Position numbers and translations under genes: made by a program. Below are positions 1-5,658 of a DNA stretch of 10,788 nucleotides, in pieces. Positions within the stretch are counted from its first letter, which is position 1. Each line of letters starts with the position of its first letter. Source of the stretch: JAFGKM01 sp964403465 (GTDB lineage: Bacteria > Ratteibacteria > UBA8468 > B48-G9 > JAFGKM01). Location of the stretch: the NCBI GenBank assembly GCA_964403465.1, contig CAYOFY010000056.1, forward strand, positions 1 through 10,788, written 5' to 3'. The notes below the pieces were generated by a model. It was not told the origin of the DNA. It did not search any database and was given only the letters and a program-made list of their open reading frames with translations.

Positions 1-25
1 ACTCAGCAAATAAACTTGAAAAATT

Positions 26-82
26 GGCTTATGAGGCAAGCCAGTCCGAGCACGACGCTCCAGGACTGCCTCCCTCAAAGCC
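26..82. repeat. Large imperfect palindrome (57 nt)
   Basis: Nested complementary blocks fold into one long stem. GGCTT (26-30) pairs with AAGCC (78-82), GAGGC (33-37) with GCCTC (68-72), AGTCC (43-47) with GGACT (63-67), and GAGC (48-51) with GCTC (57-60), closing on the loop ACGAC. AAGCC at 38-42 bulges out. The outermost pairing is an alternative that requires unpaired bases between blocks. No T-run follows on either strand, so it is not a textbook intrinsic terminator. It could be a dispersed palindromic repeat or the structured end of a gene outside the window. Confidence 0.55.
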
Positions 83-322
83 CTGGATTTCCAGAAATTT
101 TCCGTGTTCTTAAGAAAAGCAAGTTGAATCGTGACACATCCATGCGGCTTTCTTCATACGGGACACTTGACCGCCCCGGCGAGGCGGTCTGCGTTCGGCT
201 TCTCTCGTTGCTCTCTCATAAAACGAGAACCATGCCCGCTCCTCGTTCAGACGCCCGTTTCAGAAACCGCATGTATGTGTAAAACATAGGTTACTATATT
301 AATTCAAATTGGCAGATTGTTT

Positions 323-331
323 AAAAGGAGG
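323..331 (+). promoter_or_regulatory. Shine-Dalgarno site of the ACP gene
   Basis: AAAAGGAGG is a near-perfect ribosome binding site 9 nt before the ATG at 341. It fixes the ACP start at 341 and rules out the upstream in-frame TTG at 317, which would place the binding site inside the coding region and add a poor basic leader. Confidence 0.85.
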
Positions 332-340
332 AAAGAGAGA

Positions 341-589
341 ATGGAGCAGAAAGAGGTTTTGGAAAGAGTGAAAAAAGTGACTGCGGAGGTGCTCGGCATT
401 GACGAGGTGGATATGAGGGAAGAAAGCAGGTTTGTGGAAGACCTCGGGGCGGAAAGCGTGCAGAGTCTTGAACTGGTTGCAGCATTTGAAGACGAGTTTG
501 ACATTGAAATGGAAGAAGACGCCGCTCTTCAGGTAAAAACCGTTGGCACAGCCGTGGAATTCATAAAGAAACATCTGGCAAACAAATGA
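341..589 (+). CDS. Acyl carrier protein
   Basis: An 82-residue acidic protein with the length and helical pattern of a type II acyl carrier protein, which carries acyl groups on a phosphopantetheine arm in the cytoplasm. The central block at residues 31-50 reads FVEDLGAESVQSLELVAAFE, matching the family core. Ser39 sits where the prosthetic group attaches. The usual Asp-Ser-Leu triad is Glu-Ser-Val here, a conservative but uncommon variant suggesting a specialised ACP rather than the main fatty-acid one. No fatty-acid synthesis genes flank it. Its stop codon overlaps the acetate kinase start (ATGA), so the two are probably translationally coupled. The convergent acpS at 1962-2312 encodes a plausible activating enzyme. 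The family call is secure; the pathway is unknown. Confidence 0.93.
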   Translation: MEQKEVLERVKKVTAEVLGIDEVDMREESRFVEDLGAESVQSLELVAAFEDEFDIEMEEDAALQVKTVGTAVEFIKKHLANK

Positions 590-1788
590 AAATACTGGTG
601 ATAAACTGCGGCAGTTCCTCTGTCAAGTTCAAGGTCTTTGAGATGCCCTCGGAGCAGATGATTGCCGAAGGGAACGTTGAGAAGATAGGCGAGGAGGGCT
701 CGCTTTTCTCCTACAGCACGACAAGGGGAAAGGTGCATCACAAATCGCCGGTTAAAATCAGCAACCATGAAGAGGCGCTGCACCTGATTGCGGATACCCT
801 TGTCGCCCGGGATACAGGTATCGTGGAGAAACTGAAAGAAATAGAGGGTGTGGGGCACAGGGTTGTGCACGGCGGTGAGGGTTTTGATACAAGCGTTGTA
901 ATAAATGATGAAATCATAAGAAAGATAGAAGAATACAGAACACTTGCGCCCCTCCATAACCCCCATAACCTTTCAGGCATCAGGGCTTCAATGAAGTTCT
1001 TCCCGTCCAGTTTGCAGGTTGCCGCTTTTGACACCGCGTTCCATACCACCCTGCCCGAGGAGGCGTTTCTGTACGCCATACCGTACGAGTTCTATGAAAA
1101 ATACCGGATACGGAAATACGGATTCCACGGAACCTCGCACAGGTACGTTGCCAGAAGGGCTGCGGAACTAATGGGAAAGGACAAGTATGACGTCAATGTA
1201 ATCACCTGCCACCTTGGCAACGGATGCAGCATAACCGCGGTGAGAAACGGCCGTTCCGTTGACACGAGCATGGGGCTGACACCCCTGGAAGGGTTGGTGA
1301 TGGGCACAAGGTCGGGAGATATAGACCCGGGTATCATCTTTCATCTCATAGATTCAATCGGGCTTACCCCGAAAGAGGTTAACGACCTCCTGAACAAGAA
1401 AAGCGGGCTTCTTGGGCTGTCCGGCGTTTCAAACGATTTCCGCAACCTTCTTGAAAATATTGACAGGAGACAGGTTTCCCTGGCAATTGATATCTACAGT
1501 TACAGGGTGAAGAAGTACATTGGCGCCTATATGGCCGTTCTCGGTAGAGTCGATGCCATCGTCTTCACTGCTGGCGCAGGTGAAAAGACCCCTGAGGTCA
1601 GGGAGAAGGCGCTGTCAGGCATGGAGGAGTTCGGGATAATACTGGACAACGATAGAAACTACAAGAACTTCTCAAAGGAAGAAGAGATAAGCACGAAGGA
1701 TTCAAGGGTGAAGGTGTATGTCATTCCTACCAATGAGGAGCTCCGTATTGCCTTCGACACCTACTCCGCTTCTACTTCGCACATATAG
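586..1788 (+). CDS. ackA: Acetate kinase
   Basis: A full-length 400-residue acetate kinase, which interconverts acetyl phosphate + ADP and acetate + ATP in the cytoplasm. Family blocks occur in order: NCGSSSVKFKVFE (7-19), HRVVHGG (91-97), FDTAFH (148-153), YGFHGTSH (178-185), CHLGNG (208-213), GTRSGD (240-245) and TNEE (382-385). The residues matching the catalytic set of the Methanosarcina enzyme are present as Asn7, Arg92, Asp149, His181, Arg242 and Glu385. The nucleotide-loop motif, usually FTxGIGEN, reads FTAGAGEK at 327-334, with Ile to Ala and Asn to Lys changes. Its ATG lies inside the end of the ACP gene with no binding site of its own, implying coupled translation. No phosphotransacetylase gene is adjacent, although pta is its common partner. 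Propionate or butyrate kinase activity is possible but less likely. Confidence 0.96.
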   Translation: MKILVINCGSSSVKFKVFEMPSEQMIAEGNVEKIGEEGSLFSYSTTRGKVHHKSPVKISNHEEALHLIADTLVARDTGIVEKLKEIEGVGHRVVHGGEGFDTSVVINDEIIRKIEEYRTLAPLHNPHNLSGIRASMKFFPSSLQVAAFDTAFHTTLPEEAFLYAIPYEFYEKYRIRKYGFHGTSHRYVARRAAELMGKDKYDVNVITCHLGNGCSITAVRNGRSVDTSMGLTPLEGLVMGTRSGDIDPGIIFHLIDSIGLTPKEVNDLLNKKSGLLGLSGVSNDFRNLLENIDRRQVSLAIDIYSYRVKKYIGAYMAVLGRVDAIVFTAGAGEKTPEVREKALSGMEEFGIILDNDRNYKNFSKEEEISTKDSRVKVYVIPTNEELRIAFDTYSASTSHI

Positions 1789-1816
1789 GTTCATCATCTG
1801 CGTCATCGACTTCGTC

Positions 1817-1900
1817 GGTGTATTTCCATCATACACCTCCTCATCCCGAACAAGATGAATCGGGATCCCGACAAAGGCTGTCTGCCTTTGTCAGTCGGGA
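1817..1900. terminator. Hairpin cluster between convergent ackA and acpS
   Basis: Three hairpins stand in a row in the 173-bp gap between convergent genes. The first pairs GGTGTAT (1817-1823) with ATACACC (1831-1837). The second pairs ATCCCGA (1843-1849) with TCGGGAT (1860-1866). The third pairs GACAAAGGC (1870-1878) with GCCTTTGTC (1884-1892) around a 5-nt loop, with a competing outer stem TCCCGAC (1866-1872)/GTCGGGA (1894-1900). The position suits a bidirectional terminator, but there is no clean T-run, so it may instead be a dispersed palindromic repeat. The rest of 1789-1961 shows nothing else. Confidence 0.5.
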
Positions 1901-1961
1901 CCTCTTCCTTGCTTCTTCCCTCTATGCACGAATTAGAAACGGGCAATATGTTTCCACTTCG

Positions 1962-2312
1962 TCAAAGCAATAAAACCGCTGTTGTTACGACGGAGTTGGC
2001 AATTGTGAAAAAGTGGAGGCTGAGGCCCGGATTGTCGGTCTTTCCTTTCAGGGAAACAATCGGTTTTCTCCGTTTCCATGTCACCTCTATGTCCCTGAAA
2101 TAAAAATCCTTCTGCATTATCTCAGGCATTGCCTTCCAGATGGCTTCCTTAAAAGAAAAGGAGATGCAGAGATACAGATTTTTGTCTCTTGCAGGGATGG
2201 CTGCCATCTCTCTCGCTGTAAAAACCCTGTTGATAAACCTGTCCCCGTATCTTTCCGCTGCCCGACGGAACCTGTCAGTATCAACAATATCAATGCCGGT
2301 GTATATTTCCAT
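1962..2312 (-). CDS. acpS: Holo-[acyl-carrier-protein] synthase
   Basis: A 116-residue AcpS-type phosphopantetheinyl transferase, which moves 4'-phosphopantetheine from coenzyme A to the ACP serine. The N-terminal block GIDIVDTDRFRRA (6-18) carries Asp8, the expected metal ligand. The block RFINRVFTAREM (25-36) matches the family's RF-x-x-RVFT-x-x-E, and FSFKEAIWKAM (52-62) carries Glu56 of the K-E-A motif. FRDIEV (72-77) also fits. The C-terminus (LSLHFFTIANSVVTTAVLLL) is looser than the usual S-x-SH ending, and the protein is slightly short. I chose the ATG at 2312 because the family begins there; an upstream start would add 24 residues of repeat-derived sequence. It is last in the minus-strand group, 78 nt after the oxidoreductase gene, and converges on ACP-ackA, whose ACP is a natural substrate. 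Confidence 0.88.
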   Translation of the reverse strand: MEIYTGIDIVDTDRFRRAAERYGDRFINRVFTAREMAAIPARDKNLYLCISFSFKEAIWKAMPEIMQKDFYFRDIEVTWKRRKPIVSLKGKTDNPGLSLHFFTIANSVVTTAVLLL

Positions 2313-2340
2313 GACCCCTGAAATCCTCTCCCCTCTGTCT

Positions 2341-2376
2341 CCTCCCCCTTCTCTCCCCGGGTAGAAGGTTGGGAGG
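2341..2376. repeat. Strong hairpin upstream of acpS
   Basis: CCTCCC (2341-2346) plus CCTTCT (2347-2352) pair with AGAAGG (2363-2368) plus GGGAGG (2371-2376). This gives 12 paired bases with only a TT bulge and a 10-nt loop. It lies in the 78-nt gap between the oxidoreductase stop and the acpS start. No T-run follows on the minus strand, so it would be a partial attenuator, an RNA-stability element, or a copy of a C/G-rich dispersed repeat. Confidence 0.5.
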
Positions 2377-2390
2377 GGTACCATGCGATT

Positions 2391-3458
2391 TTATTTTTTA
2401 CCCAGCTTATTCTGCCTGTGGCATTCCTCAATAACCGCAATCTGCTGTCTCACCTGCCCGGGGGTTATCTCCAGTGGCCTGCCCCCGGTCAGCGTTTTGT
2501 ATAACATTCCGTAGAATGCCATGTTCATGGTCATGAACAGGTCTTTCTGCTCTTCGGGCAGGTCCCAGTGCTCCTCGTGGAATTTCAGGTTGTCAACGCA
2601 GTACGAGGGAGTGCCGTCCGGGTTGGCTATGGGCGTGCGCTGCAGCTTCCTTTTCGGCGCCTCTGACGGTTTGTAGTACTTCCAGTCTATGCGGAAATCA
2701 TTTCCTTTCAGTCCGCCCCTGCTTGCCTGTATGGCATAGGTGAACACCGGGTACGCGCAGCAGGATGAAATCTCGAGGTCAACCAGGGGCTTGCCCGGGG
2801 CCCGCAGGAGCAGTTTCACGTAATCCTCGGCGTCCCCGTATGTGTTGACCCTGTCCATGATGCATGTTACCTGCGGCGTCCTGTCAGCATTCAGCAGGTT
2901 CAGCGCCTGGTCAAGTGGGTGAGGGCCTGTATTGAGCAAACTGCCGCCGTTGTACTCCTGCAGTGTCTGCCAGTCCCACCTTCTTCCAAACCCGTTGAAT
3001 GCAATGCTTATCTGTACGATACGCCCCAGGACACCTGATTTTATGACCTTCTTCACCTGCTGGAAATAAGGTGCGTACCTTGACTGCTGGTAGATGGCAA
3101 ATACCTTCCCGCGTTTCTTCGCCGCCGCAATCAGCAAGTCCACCTCTTTCACCTTTCTTGCCAGTGGCTTGTCGCACAGCACGTTGAATCCGGCATCAAG
3201 CACCTGTTTTGTTACCGGGACATGCAGGTGGCTTGGCAGGGCATTGACAAACAAGTCAATATCCTTCCTGTCAAACATCTTCCTGTAGTCGGCATATACA
3301 TCGCATCCGTATTCTTTAGCCGCCCTGTCCCGCCTGTCCTTCAGCAGGTCGCATGCCGCGACAATCTGGTATTTATCCTTAGCGGTGCTGAGGTACCTGC
3401 CGTGTATGTTCCTGCCGCTGCGTCCCTGCCCCAGTATCCCCACCTTCACTATTTTCAT
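2391..3458 (-). CDS. Gfo/Idh/MocA-family NAD(P)-dependent oxidoreductase
   Basis: A 355-residue oxidoreductase of the glucose-fructose oxidoreductase/inositol dehydrogenase/MocA family. The N-terminal Rossmann domain starts with KVGILGQGRSGRNIHG (5-20), a glycine-rich dinucleotide loop. NALPSHLHVP (72-81) and CDKPLA (95-100), carrying catalytic Lys97, follow as in the family. The C-terminal substrate domain has GGSLLNTGPHPLDQALNLL (171-189), with His180 and Asp183 in the expected region. Members oxidise or reduce hydroxyls of sugars and cyclitols in the cytoplasm; the substrate cannot be read here. The ATG at 3458 is chosen because it has a clear binding site and begins the Rossmann strand; a 28-residue upstream extension would overlap the preceding gene. 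It follows the GH4 gene by 22 nt, so both probably act on the same carbohydrate. Confidence 0.92.
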   Translation of the reverse strand: MKIVKVGILGQGRSGRNIHGRYLSTAKDKYQIVAACDLLKDRRDRAAKEYGCDVYADYRKMFDRKDIDLFVNALPSHLHVPVTKQVLDAGFNVLCDKPLARKVKEVDLLIAAAKKRGKVFAIYQQSRYAPYFQQVKKVIKSGVLGRIVQISIAFNGFGRRWDWQTLQEYNGGSLLNTGPHPLDQALNLLNADRTPQVTCIMDRVNTYGDAEDYVKLLLRAPGKPLVDLEISSCCAYPVFTYAIQASRGGLKGNDFRIDWKYYKPSEAPKRKLQRTPIANPDGTPSYCVDNLKFHEEHWDLPEEQKDLFMTMNMAFYGMLYKTLTGGRPLEITPGQVRQQIAVIEECHRQNKLGKK

Positions 3459-3463
3459 GGTAC

Positions 3464-3470
3464 ATCTCCT
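3464..3470 (-). promoter_or_regulatory. Shine-Dalgarno site of the oxidoreductase gene
   Basis: On the minus strand AGGAGAT lies 5 nt before the ATG at 3458. It sits in the 22-nt gap after the GH4 stop and supports this start over an upstream in-frame one at 3542. Confidence 0.8.
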
Positions 3471-3480
3471 TATTGTGTTA

Positions 3481-4854
3481 TCAGAGACTCCATTTTCCGT
3501 TGAACTGCGGCAGGTACTCGCGGAACGCCTCAAAAAAATCATCCGCTATTCGTGCCGCAATATCCGGGGTCGGTATCAGCGGGTCGCCGGCAAGCGCGCA
3601 TACAGCCATCTCCCTGTTGCCCGTAAGCCCGGCCTCGGCGATCATCTCCTGGTTAGGTATATGTCTCATTATGTACTGTACGACGGGATTTGGAAGTATG
3701 CCAGCGGCAAGCGGGTGTATCCCGTCACCGTCAAGATAGGCCAGGGTTTCAACCACCGCATCCCTGGGTAGATTATCGACCTGCCCTGTGTTCGGCCTGT
3801 TCAGGGGCGTGACAACAGGCGTTCCTTTACCTGAAAGAGCGGCGATAATCCTGTCGGCATGTTCATGAGAATGCTTGAGATGGAGAGGCCGTCTTCCTTC
3901 AAGCATGTCCCTGCATTTCCCTGCCCTGTCTTCCCTGCCCCCTGTTCTTGCAAAGGTGTGAGCCCTGATGCCCTCCTGCAGGAAGCCCCAGCGCCTTGCA
4001 TCTTCTTCGCTGCGCAGGTAGTGCGGGAAAAACTCCGCTATGTGCGAATCGCCTGCAGCGGTCAGGAACCCGCATCTTTCAAAGATGTCAAACTTCACCC
4101 TCTGGCTCGGCGCCACACCGCCTGCCCTCGCAAGTTCCTCGTTGACAACCTGGGGACCGAGGGGCTTGAAATGCTCCGGGTCGCGGATATAGTCCCTGAG
4201 AAGCGCCAGTCCGTCGTGTCCCTTCACGGTCATGCTCAAAATCCATATCAGGTGGTTTATGCCTGCCATTGATAGCGTTATGTCCTTCTCCCAGTCAACC
4301 CCGAAGAAGTAGTCAATGTGGAGCATGAAGCCCTGCAATTCGTGACAGATTCCCATTGAACGCACCGGGCTGGCTTTCTGAAGGGTTCTTGTGAGCACGG
4401 TCATGGGGTTGGAATAGTTCATGAACCAGGCGTTCGGCGCCAGTCTTTCCACCTTGCGGACGATATCGGTCACAACAGGTATGTTGCGCAGCGCGCGGCT
4501 CCATCCTCCGGGTCCCACCGTGTCGCCCACAAGCTGCAGAACGCCGTGGCGGGCAGGGATTTCCATGTCAAGGTTGTCAGCCCATGCGCCGCCTGTTGAG
4601 ATTGTCAGCCCGACAAAGTCGGCTCCGCGCAGGGATGAATCAAGGTCGGTCGTCCCTTCTATCCTCAGTTCCGCTTTCAGTTCCGTTGAGATCTTCTGGC
4701 AGAGGGGGACGACCGTTTTGAGGGGCTCCGGGTCAATATCCTGGAGTATGATATGCGTCCCCTTCAGGGCTGGCGTGCAGGCGATGTCTGTTATAAGCGT
4801 ATGCGTCCATCCGTAACTGCCCCCGCCGATAAGAACGAATTTAAGATTGTCCAT
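3481..4854 (-). CDS. Glycoside hydrolase family 4 (alpha-glucosidase/alpha-galacturonidase-like)
   Basis: A 457-residue GH4 enzyme. The family cleaves glycosides by an unusual NAD+- and divalent-metal-dependent redox route: oxidation at C3, elimination, water addition and re-reduction. The N-terminal Rossmann loop is LIGGGSYGWT (8-17), followed by STGGAWADNLDMEIPARHG (86-104), GDTVGPGG (110-117) and MNYSNPM (145-151). The metal ligands expected for GH4 appear as Cys170 in GICHE and His201 in GINHL. The length is normal. GICHE/GINHL and the GDTVGPGG stretch look closer to uronidase/LplD-like or alpha-galactosidase branches than to phospho-glycosidases, but substrate assignment is inference. 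No signal peptide is seen, so it is cytoplasmic. It is first in the minus-strand group with the Gfo/Idh oxidoreductase 22 nt downstream. The ATG at 4854 lacks a clear binding site and has a very short leader. Confidence 0.93.
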   Translation of the reverse strand: MDNLKFVLIGGGSYGWTHTLITDIACTPALKGTHIILQDIDPEPLKTVVPLCQKISTELKAELRIEGTTDLDSSLRGADFVGLTISTGGAWADNLDMEIPARHGVLQLVGDTVGPGGWSRALRNIPVVTDIVRKVERLAPNAWFMNYSNPMTVLTRTLQKASPVRSMGICHELQGFMLHIDYFFGVDWEKDITLSMAGINHLIWILSMTVKGHDGLALLRDYIRDPEHFKPLGPQVVNEELARAGGVAPSQRVKFDIFERCGFLTAAGDSHIAEFFPHYLRSEEDARRWGFLQEGIRAHTFARTGGREDRAGKCRDMLEGRRPLHLKHSHEHADRIIAALSGKGTPVVTPLNRPNTGQVDNLPRDAVVETLAYLDGDGIHPLAAGILPNPVVQYIMRHIPNQEMIAEAGLTGNREMAVCALAGDPLIPTPDIAARIADDFFEAFREYLPQFNGKWSL

Positions 4855-4868
4855 GAAATTTATTACTG

Positions 4869-4897
4869 ATGTTATTCACAGGAGAAGATTTTGTCAA
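4869..4897 (-). promoter_or_regulatory. Candidate sigma-70-type promoter for the GH4 group
   Basis: On the minus strand a perfect -35 TTGACA (4892-4897) is followed by a 17-nt spacer and TAACAT (4869-4874), a 4-of-6 match to the -10 consensus. Transcription would start near 4862, leaving a leader of under 10 nt before the GH4 ATG, in keeping with the missing ribosome binding site. Confidence 0.5.
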
Positions 4898-4930
4898 GTT
4901 TTTTGCAATTTCGTGCCGTTTATTGTAAAT

Positions 4931-4936
4931 TATAAT
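4931..4936 (+). promoter_or_regulatory. Perfect -10 box before the nucleotidyltransferase gene
   Basis: TATAAT lies 6 nt before the ATG at 4943, so transcription would start at or next to the start codon and the mRNA would be leaderless. No good -35 sits at 16-18 nt; TTGCAA (4903-4908) is 22 nt away. The lack of a Shine-Dalgarno sequence fits a leaderless start. The alternative is that the real start is upstream, at 4847 in the same frame. Confidence 0.45.
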
Positions 4937-4942
4937 GTTGCG

Positions 4943-5443
4943 ATGGTAAATGTTATAAAAGCAATCAACAGGATGGTTGAAAAAGGGCTGATTGACGACT
5001 ATGCTATCGGCGGCGGCATTGCCGCCATGTTTTATATTGAGCCGTTTCTTACGTACGACGTAGATATTTTTATACTTATTGAACAGGGGAAAAAGGGCAG
5101 GATTATTCTGTTGTCGCCCGTCTATAATTATCTGAACGGCAGGGGATATCCATGGAAAGGCGAACATATAATTATAGAAGGAATCCCCGTACAGTTTATC
5201 CCCGCGGATGAACTTGAAACCGAGGCCGTAAGAAACGCCAGAAAAATTCTTTTCAAAGGGATTGCGACAAAAATAGTGAAACCGGAATATCTAATAGCCA
5301 TCCTTCTGAAAGCAGGAAGAAAAAAGGACCTGCATAAGATTGAAAAGATACTTGAAGAAGCGAAGGTGGACAGGAAAAAACTCAAGGAAATACTCGCAAA
5401 ATATGATTTGAAGGAAGAAATCAAACGGCAGGGGTTGTTATGA
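4943..5443 (+). CDS. Nucleotidyltransferase-fold protein (AbiEii/DUF6036-like)
   Basis: A 166-residue protein of the minimal nucleotidyltransferase type. Residues 20-44 read YAIGGGIAAM...YDVDIFI: a glycine pair followed by the Asp-x-Asp metal pair (Asp39, Asp41), the signature of the fold. The later stretch KPEYLIAILLKAGRKKDLHKIEKIL (113-137) matches the helical block with a conserved K-x-x-x-R-x-K-D pattern seen in AbiEii-type and related stand-alone nucleotidyltransferases. Such proteins often act as toxins of toxin-antitoxin pairs or modify RNA or protein, but the target here is unknown. The ATG at 4943 is preferred because similarity starts there; the frame extends to 4847 through a Cys/Phe-rich, promoter-bearing stretch. 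The next gene overlaps by 4 nt (ATGA). The A-rich, Lys-heavy composition differs somewhat from the V-ATPase genes downstream. Confidence 0.75.
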   Translation: MVNVIKAINRMVEKGLIDDYAIGGGIAAMFYIEPFLTYDVDIFILIEQGKKGRIILLSPVYNYLNGRGYPWKGEHIIIEGIPVQFIPADELETEAVRNARKILFKGIATKIVKPEYLIAILLKAGRKKDLHKIEKILEEAKVDRKKLKEILAKYDLKEEIKRQGLL

Positions 5444-5643
5444 AACATAAAGAGAAAAAGAAATATATCGTTACGGGTGAAGACATGGAAAAAATACGCA
5501 GGATTGTGTTTTGCGGAAAAGAGAAGTTTCATAAGGACCAGGCAAAACTGCCCTTTGAAGAAAAAATAAAATTGCTTGTTGAATTGCAGAAAATAGCCTC
5601 TGGGATAAGACCCTCGGAGAATAGAGTTGTGTGGAAAGTCTGA
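5440..5643 (+). CDS. Small partner of the nucleotidyltransferase-like protein (putative antitoxin)
   Basis: A 67-residue, Lys-rich, probably helical cytoplasmic protein. The core is YIVTGEDMEKIRRIVFCGKEKFHKDQAKLPFEEKIKLLVELQKIASGIRP, in two parts around residues 9-30 and 31-57. I recall no named family with certainty. The LPFEEKIKLLVELQ segment (37-50) looks like a short amphipathic helix found in small proteins beside nucleotidyltransferases. Its ATG overlaps the nucleotidyltransferase stop by 4 nt, a mark of obligate co-expression, and CAGGGG just upstream can serve as a binding site. Subunit F of the V-ATPase begins 15 nt after its stop. A role as antitoxin or activity-modulating partner is inference from context only. 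Confidence 0.7.
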   Translation: MKHKEKKKYIVTGEDMEKIRRIVFCGKEKFHKDQAKLPFEEKIKLLVELQKIASGIRPSENRVVWKV

Positions 5644-5658
5644 AATTCAGGAAGTTTG

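Larger units (their letters stand above)
1..340. other. Gene-free left-edge region
   Basis: I find no supportable gene here. The only reading frame of any length (16-282, plus) gives a low-complexity, Arg/Ser/Leu-rich peptide with no domain, no ribosome binding site, and a path straight through strong hairpins. What can be seen is structure: a large palindrome at 26-82, a 7-bp hairpin GACCGCC/GGCGGTC at 169-175 and 183-189, and a 7-bp hairpin TCTCGTT/AACGAGA at 203-209 and 222-228. An AT-rich patch at 291-310 contains TATATT (295-300), a possible -10 box for the ACP-ackA pair, but no convincing -35 lies at the right distance. Confidence 0.6.

Noticed and set aside
16..282. Plus-strand open frame of 88 codons before the ACP gene
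   Set aside because: No ribosome binding site, low-complexity composition, no recognisable domain, and it crosses several hairpins; treated as non-coding.
317..340. Longer ACP start at the TTG of position 317
   Set aside because: It would translate the strong Shine-Dalgarno sequence; the ATG at 341 has perfect spacing and fits the family's N-terminus.
1855..2321. Small plus-strand frames over the ackA-acpS gap and acpS
   Set aside because: They overlap the hairpin cluster or run antisense to acpS and show no domain.
2313..2384. Longer acpS start at 2384
   Set aside because: The extra 24 residues come from the hairpin region and are Gly/Arg-rich; AcpS proteins begin about 5 residues before the G-x-D-I-V motif, as with the ATG at 2312.
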